Shown: positions 53,204 through 62,106, numbered from the stretch's first letter. The stretch: DNA of 64,000 nt from Sphingomonas sp. C3-2 (GCF_033025475.1 NZ_CP130322.1:3353001-3417000); one strand, 5' to 3'. Translations and numbers: made by a program. Notes: a model not told the origin generated them from the sequence alone.

Positions 53204-53232
53204 GAAAAGCCCCGTTCAGGGGCTTTTCTTTT
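53204..53232 (+). terminator. Rho-independent terminator after the small gene
   Basis: A perfect 10-bp stem (53204-53213 with 53219-53228) with a 5-nt loop runs into a T-rich tail. Confidence 0.9.
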
Positions 53233-53272
53233 ATCAGCTGAATGCAGCCGTTGCTGATTTGCGATCATCAAT

Positions 53273-53309
53273 AAAAAAGCGCCCGAAACCATAAGGTTTC
53301 AGGCGCTTT
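53273..53309 (-). terminator. Rho-independent terminator of the DAHP synthase gene
   Basis: The arms 53276-53290 and 53295-53309 pair with one internal mismatch around a 4-nt loop. On the - strand the stem is followed by a T6 run. It lies 25 bp after the stop of the DAHP synthase gene. Confidence 0.9.
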
Positions 53310-53333
53310 CTTATTAAAGCGGAAGAGGGGCGA

Positions 53334-54707
53334 TCAGGCCGCGGCTTTGCGACGCTCCGCCAGTTCCTGATTGAGCATTTCAGCGAGCAGGAACGCCAGT
53401 TCCAGCGACTGGCTGGCGTTGAGGCGCGGGTCGCAATGCGTGTGATAGCGATCGGCCAGCGACTGCTCGGTGACGTCGACCGCGCCGCCCGTGCATTCGG
53501 TGACGTTCTGCCCGGTCATTTCCGCATGGATACCGCCGGCAAAGCTACCTTCGGCGCGGTGGACAGCGAAGAAGCCGCGCACTTCAGCCAGAATGCGGTC
53601 GAACGGACGCGTCTTGTAGCCATTCTGCGCCTTGATCACGTTGCCGTGCATCGGGTCGCAGCTCCACACCACAGGATGGCCTTCGCGCATCACCGCGCGC
53701 ACCAGCTTGGGCAGCCCGGCTTCGATCTTGTCGTGCCCGTACCGCGTGATCAGCGTGATGCGTCCGGCTTCGCGGCCGGGGTTCAGCGTGTCGAGCAGAC
53801 GAAGCAGCGCGTCGGGCTCAAGGCTCGGGCCGCACTTCATGCCGATCGGGTTGCCGATACCGCGCAGGAACTCGACATGCGCCGAGCCCTCGAAACGCGT
53901 GCGATCGCCGATCCACAGCATGTGCGCGCTGGTGTCGTACCAGTCACCGGTCAGCGAATCCTGCCGCGTCAGCGCCTGCTCATATTGCAGCAGCAATGCT
54001 TCGTGGCTGGTGTAGAAATTGGTGCCCGAAAGCTGAGGTACGGTTTCGGGGTCGATCCCGCACGCCGCCATGAAGTCGAGCGCTTCGCCGATCCGGTCCG
54101 CGGTTTCCTTATACTTCTTGGCCCAGGGGCTGCGGCCCATGAAATCATGGGTCCAGCGGTGCACCTGGTGCAGATTGGCATAACCGCCCTGCGCAAAGGC
54201 GCGCAGCAGGTTGAGCGTGGCCGCCGCCTGGCTGTACGCGCGCACCATGCGCTGCGGATTCGGGATGCGGCCCGTTTCCTCGAACGCGATATCGTTGATG
54301 ATATCGCCGCGATAGCTGGGGAGCGATACGCCGCCGATATCTTCCATATCCGCCGAGCGCGGCTTGGCGAACTGGCCCGCCATGCGGCCGACCTTAACCA
54401 CCGGCAGCTTCGAGGCATAGGTGAGCACCACGGCCATCTGGAGGATGACGCGGAAGGTGTCGCGAATGTTGTTCGGATGGAACTCGGCAAAGCTTTCCGC
54501 GCAATCGCCGCCCTGAAGCAGAAAGGCCTTGCCCTCCGCCACGCGGCCGAGGTCGGCCTTCAGGTTGCGGGCTTCGCCGGCAAAGACGAGCGGCGGATAG
54601 GAGCCAAGCTCCTTGGTCGCGGCTTCGAGTGCGGCGCCGTCCGGATAGTTCGGAAGCTGCCGTGCTTCATGGTTCGTCCAGCTGTCGGGGGCCCATTTGG
54701 CGGCCAT
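53334..54707 (-). CDS. aroG: 3-deoxy-7-phosphoheptulonate synthase, class II
   Basis: The 457-residue enzyme joins phosphoenolpyruvate and erythrose-4-phosphate, the first step of the shikimate pathway. It has the class II (plant-type) signatures: [19 protein letters not shown] at the start, [11 protein letters not shown] (metal-ligand Cys), [39 protein letters not shown], and [11 protein letters not shown]. The ATG at 54707 agrees with the usual family start, although no strong ribosome site is seen. The gene symbol usage for class II enzymes varies (aroF/aroG/aroH). It is transcribed alone. Confidence 0.93.
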   Translation of the reverse strand: MAAKWAPDSWTNHEARQLPNYPDGAALEAATKELGSYPPLVFAGEARNLKADLGRVAEGKAFLLQGGDCAESFAEFHPNNIRDTFRVILQMAVVLTYASKLPVVKVGRMAGQFAKPRSADMEDIGGVSLPSYRGDIINDIAFEETGRIPNPQRMVRAYSQAAATLNLLRAFAQGGYANLHQVHRWTHDFMGRSPWAKKYKETADRIGEALDFMAACGIDPETVPQLSGTNFYTSHEALLLQYEQALTRQDSLTGDWYDTSAHMLWIGDRTRFEGSAHVEFLRGIGNPIGMKCGPSLEPDALLRLLDTLNPGREAGRITLITRYGHDKIEAGLPKLVRAVMREGHPVVWSCDPMHGNVIKAQNGYKTRPFDRILAEVRGFFAVHRAEGSFAGGIHAEMTGQNVTECTGGAVDVTEQSLADRYHTHCDPRLNASQSLELAFLLAEMLNQELAERRKAAA

Positions 54708-54813
54708 TTTTGTTCGTCCAATATGTGTTGAAGGCAAGTTTCCTTGCGGAAAACTGGCCGGAAAAGCAATGCCAAATGGCTTTGCTGCTGGATAGCGGTC
54801 CTTTTCGCGGGGC

Positions 54814-55767
54814 TCAGAGCCCGAGTTCACGGGCCGCCTGATCGAAACGTGCGAGTTGCGCCGAGTCCCCGGTAAAGGCGGCGCGGGCGGAGGTGAGCGC
54901 CGCGCGCGCTTGATCGCGTTCACCCAATACCATGCGGCTGCGCATCAGGCGAATCCAGCCATCGGCATCCTTGGGGTTGCGCGCCAGTCGCTCGGCCAGC
55001 CCGTCGACCATGCCACGCACCATCTGCTGCTGCTCGCTTGGCGGCAGCTTGGCGGCGGCGGCCATGTCGTCGCGCGAGGGGCCGGGAATGGCGGCCGTGG
55101 CGACCGATCCGGCCGCGGGTGCCATCGGCGCGGCGGGCGTTGCTGCAGCCAGACGGGCACTCACGTCGATCTTGTCGCGGGCACCGACCTGTTCGATCGT
55201 CCGGCGCAGATCCGCTTCCCAGGGCGCGCCGGCGGGCGTGTCCTTCAAAAGTGCAAACCAGTCTTCAAGCGCGTCCTTCGTTTTTCCGGACAAGTCCTTG
55301 TGAACGCCGATGAAATAGCGCGCACGCGGATCCTTTGGATCGACCGCCAGCGCCTTCTCAAATGCCGTCAATGCATCGACGGGCACCGAGCTGCCGTCGC
55401 TCGCTAGCACCAGTGCTTCGCCAAGCGCCGAGGAGAATTCGGCATTATTGGGGCTCAATGCCACGGCCTTGCGATAGGCGGTGGCTGCCTCGGCATAGCG
55501 GCCCGTTTCGAAAAACGCCCAGCCCAGCATCTGCCAGCCTTCGACATCGTCGGGGTTTTTCTTCAGCTTGGCTTCAAGCTCGGCAATTGCGGCCTCGGGA
55601 GAGGGCGCGGCGGTAGTGGCGGCCGTGTCTTTCGCGCTCGAATCGCCGGATCCGGTGCTACGGAAAATCGCAACGGCAATGGCGATGGCGGCGATGATCG
55701 CAGCCAAAATCAACGCTATGCGCCCGATTTGCAGCGCACTGCGATCAGAATTTTCCTTTGCCGCCAT
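54814..55767 (-). CDS. TPR protein, CcmI-like (cytochrome c biogenesis type)
   Basis: The 317-residue protein has one N-terminal membrane helix ([19 protein letters not shown]), an Ala/Thr-rich linker, and TPR repeats ([44 protein letters not shown]), which closely resemble the TPR region of CcmI/CcmH. The C-terminal part has a further TPR-like segment ([29 protein letters not shown]). CcmI chaperones apocytochrome c to the heme ligase. It is divergent from the multiheme cytochrome operon, which would fit a maturation role, but other ccm genes are not in the window. Confidence 0.72.
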   Translation of the reverse strand: MAAKENSDRSALQIGRIALILAAIIAAIAIAVAIFRSTGSGDSSAKDTAATTAAPSPEAAIAELEAKLKKNPDDVEGWQMLGWAFFETGRYAEAATAYRKAVALSPNNAEFSSALGEALVLASDGSSVPVDALTAFEKALAVDPKDPRARYFIGVHKDLSGKTKDALEDWFALLKDTPAGAPWEADLRRTIEQVGARDKIDVSARLAAATPAAPMAPAAGSVATAAIPGPSRDDMAAAAKLPPSEQQQMVRGMVDGLAERLARNPKDADGWIRLMRSRMVLGERDQARAALTSARAAFTGDSAQLARFDQAARELGL

Positions 55768-55915
55768 GATTTTAACCCCATGTTATCAGCGATAATGCAG
55801 GCAGCGTCTCTAGCGCGTAACGATCATTTTGTTAAAGTGGCCGTGGGGTCGCACCGAATTTTTACATAAAAGACCGGGACATGGCGTCCGTTTACGGTCG
55901 AGGATAGGGCTGTTC
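55768..55915. promoter_or_regulatory. Divergent promoter region of the redox operon with a dyad
   Basis: TTATC-AGC-GATAA at 55783-55795 is a perfect 5-bp inverted repeat with a 3-nt spacer in the 148-bp gap. An AT-rich stretch (55857-55870) lies nearer the FAD fusion gene. No CRP-type TGTGA-N6-TCACA site is present. Confidence 0.4.
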
Positions 55916-58366
55916 GTGGGGGAAAAATTTCGGATTGCGATCGTCGGTTCCGGGCCGGCGGGATTAAGTGCCGCCGCGCGCGCCGCGGCGCTCGGGTTAT
56001 CGCATGTGTTGCTCGAAAAGACGGACCATCTGTCCGACACGATCTTCAAATATCAAAAGGGCAAGCACGTCATGGCGACGCCGAGCCAGCTGGTGCTGCG
56101 CTCGGATGTCGATTTCGAAGCGGGCAAGCGCGAAAAGATACTCGGTGTCTGGAACGAGCAGGCGGCCGGCGCCGGCATCAACGTGCGTTATCATGCCGAT
56201 GTGGCGGCCATCACGGGTGAGAAGGACGATTTCACGCTGAGTCTTGCGGGCGGCGACAGCATCACGGCTGAATTCGTGATCCTCGCCATCGGCACACAGG
56301 GAAACCCCAATTTGCTGCGCTGCGCCGGGGGGGATTTGCCCCATATCCAGTATCAGCTCGACGATCCGGGCGCCTATATCGATGAGCATATTACCGTCAT
56401 CGGTTCGGGCGATGCGGGGATCGAGAACGCGCTTGGGCTGGCCGCGGACCCCGAACAGCGCAACATCGTCACCATCCTCAATCGCGGCGCCGATTTCGCG
56501 CGTGCCAAGGGCGCCAATGTAAAGCTTCTGATGCAGGCGCGCGATGAAGGCCGCGTCCATGTCCGCACCGAAACCTCGCCCGCACGCGTCGAACAGGGCT
56601 GGCTGGTGCTCGACACCCGCGATGGCGAGGAGCGCATCCGCTGCGATCGGGTAATCGCGCGCATGGGCTCGGCGGCGCCCCGCAAGTTCGTCGAAGGCTG
56701 CGGCGTCGTCTTCACCAGCGAGGATCGCGAGGCCTTTCCCCAGCTCTCGCCCGTGTTCGAGGCGACAAAGCCCGGCATCTTCGTGATCGGTGCGCTCGCG
56801 GGCTATCCGCTGATCAAGCACTGCATGAATCAGGGCTATGACGTCGTCGAGTTCATCAACGGCAATACGGATCTGAAGCCCGCCGACGAGCCGATCCTCG
56901 AAGAGCGTTTCGCTGGCCTGCCCGGCGGTCGCAGCGTTGCCGAGTGGCTCGAATTCCTGCGCGCCAATATCGCGATCCTGAACGACCTTTCACCGCTTCA
57001 GATGCGCGAATTCATGCTCGATTCCGAGGTGCGGGCCTACCGCGCCGGAGAAATCGTCTTCTCGCGCAACGAACCCGGATCGTCGCTCTTCGCCATCGCC
57101 GATGGCGGCGTGCTGGTGGAGGTGAACAAGGACGATCCCTCGATCACCGTCCCGATCGCCAGGGGATCGATCTTCGGCGAAGTCGGCCTCATCTCGGGCC
57201 GCCGCCGTGGGGCGACGATCCGTGCCGCCGAACCTTCGATCCTTGTCGAGATTTCGCGCACCGCCGCGCTCAAGCTGATGGCCTCGGTGCCCGCCGCAAG
57301 GCGCGCCGTTACCCGCATTTCGATCGAGCGGCAGCTGCTCCAGATGTTCGGTTCGGGGCTGGTGGCAGGCGATGTCCAGCATCTGCTCGATACCGCCGAG
57401 GTAAAGCAGATACGCGCCGGTCAGGCGATCATCACCGAAGGCGAAGAGGGAGAGGATATCTTCGTCATCCGCTCGGGCTCGGTGGTCGTCGAAAAGACGG
57501 TCGGTGGAAAGCCGGTCTTTCTCTCCTATCTCCCCGCCGGCTCCTATGTCGGCGAAATGGCGCTCATCGCGGGTGGCCGCCGCACCGCAACCGTGCGCGC
57601 AGCGGTCAAGTCGGAGGTGATCCGCCTCGATGGCACCGCCTTCCGCACGGTGATGGAGGCAAAGCCCGCGCTCCTTGAAAAGGCGCGGCGCGACATGGCC
57701 TCGCGGCAGGATCTGAACGCCTTTATCGAGGCGAAGAAGGACAGCTTCTCCGGTGTCGTCGACATGTATTCGAGCGTCGCCAACTTCCTAGTCGAACAGG
57801 GGATTGGCGAGGCGACCGACGTTCTCCTCATCGACGAAAATCTCTGTGTCGGCTGCGACAATTGCGAAAAGGCCTGTGCCGACAGCCATGAAGGCCTGTC
57901 GCGGCTCGATCGCGAGGCGGGGCGCACCTATGCGCATCTCCACGTGCCCACATCGTGCCGGCACTGCGAACATCCGCATTGCATGGCCGATTGCCCGCCC
58001 AACGCGATCCACCGTGGTCCCGATGGTGAGGTGTTCATCGACGATAGCTGCATCGGCTGCGGCAATTGCCAGCGCAACTGCCCTTATGGCGTGATCCGCA
58101 TGGATGCCGTGCCGCCCAAAAAGCCGGGACTCTTGTCGTGGCTGCTCTTCGGACGCGGGCCGGGGCCGGGGGAGCCGTCGAAGAAATGGTCCTACGCGCA
58201 TAGCGATCCGGCTGTCGAAAAGCCCAAAAAGGCGATCAAGTGCGACATGTGCGCTGGGCTCGAAGGTGGCCCCGCTTGTGTGCGCGCCTGTCCCACGGGG
58301 GCTGCCATCCGCGTCGCGCCCGAAGATTTTCTCAGCGTCTCCCGCCTGCAGCAGGGGGCCGCGTGA
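55916..58366 (+). CDS. Fusion: FAD/NAD(P) oxidoreductase, two cyclic-nucleotide-binding domains, four-cluster ferredoxin
   Basis: The 816-residue protein has four parts. Residues 1-335 are a thioredoxin-reductase-like flavoprotein with IVGSGPAGLSAAARAA and a second dinucleotide loop VIGSGDAGIENAL. Residues about 355-470 form a first cNMP-binding domain with IFGEVGLISGRRRGATIRA. Residues about 475-590 form a second with a near-canonical phosphate cassette VGEMALIAGGRRTATVRA. Residues 640-795 have 16 cysteines in four groups (C644/647/650/654; C681/684/689/693; C712/715/718/722; C776/779/788/792), like the DmsB/NrfC iron-sulfur subunits. The start is GTG 55916, with GGATAGGG upstream. The stop overlaps the cytochrome b-like gene by one base (TGATG). 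Confidence 0.88.
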   Translation: MGEKFRIAIVGSGPAGLSAAARAAALGLSHVLLEKTDHLSDTIFKYQKGKHVMATPSQLVLRSDVDFEAGKREKILGVWNEQAAGAGINVRYHADVAAITGEKDDFTLSLAGGDSITAEFVILAIGTQGNPNLLRCAGGDLPHIQYQLDDPGAYIDEHITVIGSGDAGIENALGLAADPEQRNIVTILNRGADFARAKGANVKLLMQARDEGRVHVRTETSPARVEQGWLVLDTRDGEERIRCDRVIARMGSAAPRKFVEGCGVVFTSEDREAFPQLSPVFEATKPGIFVIGALAGYPLIKHCMNQGYDVVEFINGNTDLKPADEPILEERFAGLPGGRSVAEWLEFLRANIAILNDLSPLQMREFMLDSEVRAYRAGEIVFSRNEPGSSLFAIADGGVLVEVNKDDPSITVPIARGSIFGEVGLISGRRRGATIRAAEPSILVEISRTAALKLMASVPAARRAVTRISIERQLLQMFGSGLVAGDVQHLLDTAEVKQIRAGQAIITEGEEGEDIFVIRSGSVVVEKTVGGKPVFLSYLPAGSYVGEMALIAGGRRTATVRAAVKSEVIRLDGTAFRTVMEAKPALLEKARRDMASRQDLNAFIEAKKDSFSGVVDMYSSVANFLVEQGIGEATDVLLIDENLCVGCDNCEKACADSHEGLSRLDREAGRTYAHLHVPTSCRHCEHPHCMADCPPNAIHRGPDGEVFIDDSCIGCGNCQRNCPYGVIRMDAVPPKKPGLLSWLLFGRGPGPGEPSKKWSYAHSDPAVEKPKKAIKCDMCAGLEGGPACVRACPTGAAIRVAPEDFLSVSRLQQGAA

Positions 58367-59241
58367 TGGCCACGCGCATCGGAACCCCCGGCCGGGTAAA
58401 GGGCGACGTGCTGCACGACGGTTTCCTGCGGCACCGCAATTTCCGCTGGGCCAAGATCGCCACCATCCTCTCGGTAGTGCTGATCGCGGCCTATATGCTC
58501 ATCGATGTGACACCGCGGCACAATGGCGGCAGCTGGTATGGCTATATCCTCGGCACGCTCGGCGCGCTCCAGATCCTCTGGCTGACCGCGCTCGGCGTGC
58601 GCAAGCGGGCGATGACGCGCGGGCGCTGGTCGCTCAAGGCATGGACTTCGGCGCATGTCTATCTCGGCCTCAGCCTGATCGTCGTCGGCACACTCCACAC
58701 CGGCTTCCAGTTCGGCTGGAACGTCCACACGCTCGCCTATGGGCTGATGATGCTCGTCATCCTGTCGGGGCTGTTCGGCATGGTCGCCTATGCGACCATT
58801 CCCGTGGCGCTCAGCAGCAACCGCGAGGAAATGACCCAGCCCCAGATGATCGAGGCGCTGCGCGCGATCGATCGTCAGTTGCACGACGCCGCCCAGCCGC
58901 TCGATCAGGCGATGGCTGGTGCCGTGCGCCAGTCGCTGGATCAGGATCCGTTCGGCGGTGGGCTCATCCGGCGTCTTTCGGGCCGCTATCCCGATTGCGC
59001 GACGCGCGCGGCGCAGGTGGCTGTGCGCAAGGAAACCGCCTATCGCCCGCGCATTGGCGATGATCCGCTGGAAAAGGTGGATGCGCTACTGGTGCGCAAG
59101 GAAGCGATCTTGGCCCGGCTGCGCCGCCATCTTCAGCTCAAGGCGATGCTGGAAATCTGGCTCTACATCCATGTGCCCATAACCTTCGCGTTCATTGCGG
59201 CGCTGTCGGCGCACATCTTCTCTGTCTTCTTCTATTGGTGA
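58366..59241 (+). CDS. Membrane cytochrome b-like protein
   Basis: The 291-residue protein has about five hydrophobic helices: ILSVVLIAAYMLIDV, ILGTLGALQILWLTAL, AHVYLGLSLIVVGTLHTGF, GLMMLVILSGLFGMVAY, and a C-terminal IHVPITFAFIAALSAHIFSVFF. Possible heme ligands are H97, H111, H121, H269 and H283, which lie in or at the ends of these helices. It probably carries electrons across the inner membrane from the ferredoxin module to the multiheme cytochrome encoded next. The family is not certain; the layout resembles b-type cytochromes or NrfD-like anchors, with the histidines favouring a cytochrome. Confidence 0.78.
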   Translation: MATRIGTPGRVKGDVLHDGFLRHRNFRWAKIATILSVVLIAAYMLIDVTPRHNGGSWYGYILGTLGALQILWLTALGVRKRAMTRGRWSLKAWTSAHVYLGLSLIVVGTLHTGFQFGWNVHTLAYGLMMLVILSGLFGMVAYATIPVALSSNREEMTQPQMIEALRAIDRQLHDAAQPLDQAMAGAVRQSLDQDPFGGGLIRRLSGRYPDCATRAAQVAVRKETAYRPRIGDDPLEKVDALLVRKEAILARLRRHLQLKAMLEIWLYIHVPITFAFIAALSAHIFSVFFYW

Positions 59242-59248
59242 TACGGCC

Positions 59249-61093
59249 GTGAGCTTTCTGATCAGGCAGATTTCGCGAACGGCGGACGGGCGTGAAATCG
59301 TCCGCGACAATCGCGTTGAAACCAGCACGCTTTCCGTCGGCCGCGATGCCGCGAGCGACATCCATCTCGCCGATCTCGGCGTAGCGCTGCGCCATGCGCA
59401 GATTACACGGATCGATGGTCGTCATATCGCGCTCCGTCCGCTGGATGGCGCACGCGTCGATATCGATGGCCAGCAAAGCGCCGGCGCCGAAATTGACGCC
59501 GCGCGCGGTGCAGAGCTGCGCTTCGGCAGCCACCGTGCCACGGTCTCGCTCGAGGATGGCACCGTCATCCTCGCGATCGAGCGTATCGAGGCCTTGTCCG
59601 ATGCGTCCGAATATAAGGACGAACAAAAGGTCTTCTCGCTCGCGGGCATCCTGCCCGGCAAGCGGATCGGGGCCTGGAGCTTTATCGGCCTGGTGCTTGC
59701 CTGCTTCCTCGTCTTTCCGCTGTGGAGCTGGGCGACGTACAAGGATGTGAAGACCCGTCCGCCGGGCTTCCACGCCGATCAGACCTGGTCCAGCGGCAAA
59801 TTGTCGCTCGCCCACAAGTCGCTCGAAAATAACTGTCAGGCCTGTCATACCGAAGCGTTTGTCGCGGTGCGCGACAATGCCTGCGCCACCTGCCACACCG
59901 ATGTCCATGATCATGCCGATCCCAAGCGGCTTGCCGGTTCCAAGGCCGCGCCGGGGCTAGGGGGGCAGGTCAAGCTTGCCTTTGCCGGTGCCTTCAACAT
60001 TCCCCAGGGGCGCTGTGTCGAATGCCATACCGAGCATGAAGGCGCCGGGAAGATGCCGCCTCCGGCGCAGCAATTCTGCGCCGATTGCCACGGTGATCTC
60101 AGCAAGCGGCTGACCGATACCAAGCTGCTCGACGCCGGCGATTTCGGCACCGCGCATCCGCAGTTTCGGCCCGCCGTGATCGTCCAGCCCAATGGGACCA
60201 CCCCGGCGCTCCGCCGTATTTCCTTCGATCGCAAGCCGACCGAGGATAACGGTCTCAAATTCCCGCACGATCTCCACCTGTCGCGCACCGGCGGCGTTGC
60301 CCGCATGGCGCAGACGATGAAGGCGGAGCAGGGCTTTGGCGATGCGCTGGCGTGCAAGGACTGTCATAAGCCCGATGCCACCGGAACACGCTTTACCCCG
60401 GTCGAAATGGAACGCGATTGCGCCATGTGCCACAGCCTGTCGTTCGACAAGGTCGGCGGCACCGTTCGTACGCTGCGTCATGGCCAGCCCGAACAGGTGA
60501 TCGCCGATCTGCGCGCTTTCTATCGTGGCACCACGCCCGTCCGCCCGGCCAATCTGGGCGGCATGGCGCGCCGGCGCCCCGGTCTCTATGCCGAGGGGCA
60601 GGTCTACCACGCCTATTTTAACGCGGCTGCGGCGCGCGGCGGGCAGGCGGATGCCGCCATCCACGCCGTCTTTTCCGAAGGCGGCGCTTGTTATGATTGC
60701 CACACGGTCAGCAAGACGGGCCCCTCCGTCGCAGACATCCGCGTGCATCCGGTCAGCCAGAACAGCCGCTATTTCCAGAAGGGCTGGTTCGATCACAACG
60801 CCCACAAGACGGAAAGCTGCGAAAGCTGCCACGCCGCGCCGAAATCGAAGGCGGCGACCGATCTGCTGATCCCCGATCTCAACAGCTGCCGCACCTGCCA
60901 TGTCGGCGAACAGGGCGGAACGCTGGTGAAGGTCGAAAAGCCCGTGCCGTCCGGCTGTGCGATGTGTCACAGCTATCACATGGGCGATGGCTTAAACTGG
61001 AGCGTACGTCAGCGGGTCGCGTCGGGGAAGGGCGGAAACAATCCGGTCCTACCCGCCAATGCTGCTGCAAACGGCAATGGGCGGGGAGAATAG
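59249..61093 (+). CDS. FHA domain fused to a ten-heme c-type cytochrome
   Basis: The 614-residue protein has three parts. An N-terminal FHA domain spans about residues 1-110 (TLSVGRDAASDIHLADLGVALRHAQI, with the conserved G31-R32 and H49, while the pThr-contact Ser of SxxH is Ala). One membrane helix (about 145-163) follows. A periplasmic part carries ten CxxCH motifs (first Cys at 196, 212, 256, 277, 369, 391, 481, 524, 547, 570). The FHA part would be cytoplasmic and the hemes periplasmic. GTG 59249 is assigned 8 bp after the previous stop. It closely follows the cytochrome b-like gene and precedes the phosphodiesterase by 5 bp. Confidence 0.88.
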   Translation: MSFLIRQISRTADGREIVRDNRVETSTLSVGRDAASDIHLADLGVALRHAQITRIDGRHIALRPLDGARVDIDGQQSAGAEIDAARGAELRFGSHRATVSLEDGTVILAIERIEALSDASEYKDEQKVFSLAGILPGKRIGAWSFIGLVLACFLVFPLWSWATYKDVKTRPPGFHADQTWSSGKLSLAHKSLENNCQACHTEAFVAVRDNACATCHTDVHDHADPKRLAGSKAAPGLGGQVKLAFAGAFNIPQGRCVECHTEHEGAGKMPPPAQQFCADCHGDLSKRLTDTKLLDAGDFGTAHPQFRPAVIVQPNGTTPALRRISFDRKPTEDNGLKFPHDLHLSRTGGVARMAQTMKAEQGFGDALACKDCHKPDATGTRFTPVEMERDCAMCHSLSFDKVGGTVRTLRHGQPEQVIADLRAFYRGTTPVRPANLGGMARRRPGLYAEGQVYHAYFNAAAARGGQADAAIHAVFSEGGACYDCHTVSKTGPSVADIRVHPVSQNSRYFQKGWFDHNAHKTESCESCHAAPKSKAATDLLIPDLNSCRTCHVGEQGGTLVKVEKPVPSGCAMCHSYHMGDGLNWSVRQRVASGKGGNNPVLPANAAANGNGRGE

Positions 61094-61098
61094 GGTAT

Positions 61099-61947
61099 AT
61101 GTTGATCGGCCAGATCACCGACATTCATCTGGGTTTCGAACCGGATAATCCGGGGGAGCTCAATCGCCAGCGGCTCGATGCCGTGCTGGCGCATATGGCG
61201 GGGATCAGTACGCGGCCCGATATTCTTCTCGCCACCGGCGATCTTGTCGATCGGGGCGACCGGGAAAGCTATGAACGCTTGCGTCAGGCCTTTTCGACCT
61301 GCCCGATCCCGGCATTGCCGTGCATGGGCAATCACGACGAACGCGCGCCCTTTCGCGCCGTCTTTCCCGAATTTGCGGGTGAGGGCGGGTTCATCCAATA
61401 TCATGCCGATATCGGCGCGCTCCGCCTGATCATCGTCGATACGCTTGAGGAAGGCCGCCATGGCGGCGCCTTTTGCGATACGCGCGCGCGCTGGCTGTCG
61501 AATCGGCTGGGTGCGGAAAAGGATCGGCCGACGCTGATCGTCATGCATCATCCCCCCGTCGAACTCGGCATCGAATGGATGAACACCGATCCGCGCGAAC
61601 CCTGGGTCGCGCGCTTTGCCGATGCGATTTCCGGGCACGCTCAAGTGCGCGGCATTATCTGCGGCCACGTCCACCGCCCGATCGTTTCCGCCTTTGAAGG
61701 CGTGCCGTTGGCCGTCTGCCCGTCCACCGCGCCGCAGGTCGCGCTCGATCTGGCCCCCATCGATCCCGAACGCCCCGATGGCCGCCCGATGATCGTTGCC
61801 GAGCCGCCCGCCTATGCGCTCCATTGGTGGAACGGCCAGGCACTGGTCAGCCATTTCGAAAAAGCCGAAAGCTATCCCGTTCTTGCCAGCTTTGATGAAC
61901 GGATGCAGCCGCTGGTGCGCGGCATGGTGGGCGAACGCCCGGCCTGA
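61099..61947 (+). CDS. Calcineurin-like phosphodiesterase, CpdA type
   Basis: The 282-residue metallophosphoesterase has all motifs: TDIHLG (D8, H10), GDLVDRG, GNHDE, MHHPP and GHVH. Class III cyclic nucleotide phosphodiesterases (CpdA) have this order, including the NHDERAPF-type segment and HHPPVELGIEWMN. It likely hydrolyses cAMP, or less specifically a phosphodiester or nucleotide. It lies 5 bp after the FHA-cytochrome gene, in an operon whose first protein has two cyclic-nucleotide-binding domains. GGGGAGAATAGGG precedes the ATG. Confidence 0.85.
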   Translation: MLIGQITDIHLGFEPDNPGELNRQRLDAVLAHMAGISTRPDILLATGDLVDRGDRESYERLRQAFSTCPIPALPCMGNHDERAPFRAVFPEFAGEGGFIQYHADIGALRLIIVDTLEEGRHGGAFCDTRARWLSNRLGAEKDRPTLIVMHHPPVELGIEWMNTDPREPWVARFADAISGHAQVRGIICGHVHRPIVSAFEGVPLAVCPSTAPQVALDLAPIDPERPDGRPMIVAEPPAYALHWWNGQALVSHFEKAESYPVLASFDERMQPLVRGMVGERPA

Positions 61948-61955
61948 AACGGAAA

Positions 61956-61975
61956 GGGGCCGCAGATGCGGCCCC
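61956..61975. terminator. GC hairpin after the CpdA-like gene
   Basis: A perfect 8-bp stem (61956-61963 with 61968-61975) with a 4-nt loop lies between convergent genes; no T tract follows. Confidence 0.45.
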
Positions 61976-61980
61976 GAACC

Positions 61981-62106
61981 TCAGTTGATTTCGTTTTCGA
62001 CGGTCTCGCTGGCGGACTTTAGGTCATCGCCCGCGCCCGAAACCGTGTTGCAGGCCGCCACGGTAAAACTGCCGAGCAGCGCGAAAACCAGAACGATCCT
62101 TTTCAT
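61981..62106 (-). CDS. Entericidin A/B-family small lipoprotein
   Basis: The 41-residue precursor reads as a signal with lipobox (VFALLGSFTVAAC), then a short tail NTVSGAGDDLKSASETV and NEIN, as in entericidin-type lipoproteins. AAGGAGG lies 6 nt before the ATG, a near-perfect ribosome site. It is probably anchored in the membrane and expressed on its own. Entericidins were described as toxin/antidote pairs in E. coli, but only one gene is here and most such proteins have no proven role. Confidence 0.85.
   Translation of the reverse strand: MKRIVLVFALLGSFTVAACNTVSGAGDDLKSASETVENEIN

Noticed and set aside
55768-55915. CRP/FNR-type site controlling the redox operon
   Set aside because: No TGTGA-N6-TCACA or TTGAT-N4-ATCAA sequence is present; only a TTATC-N3-GATAA dyad was seen.
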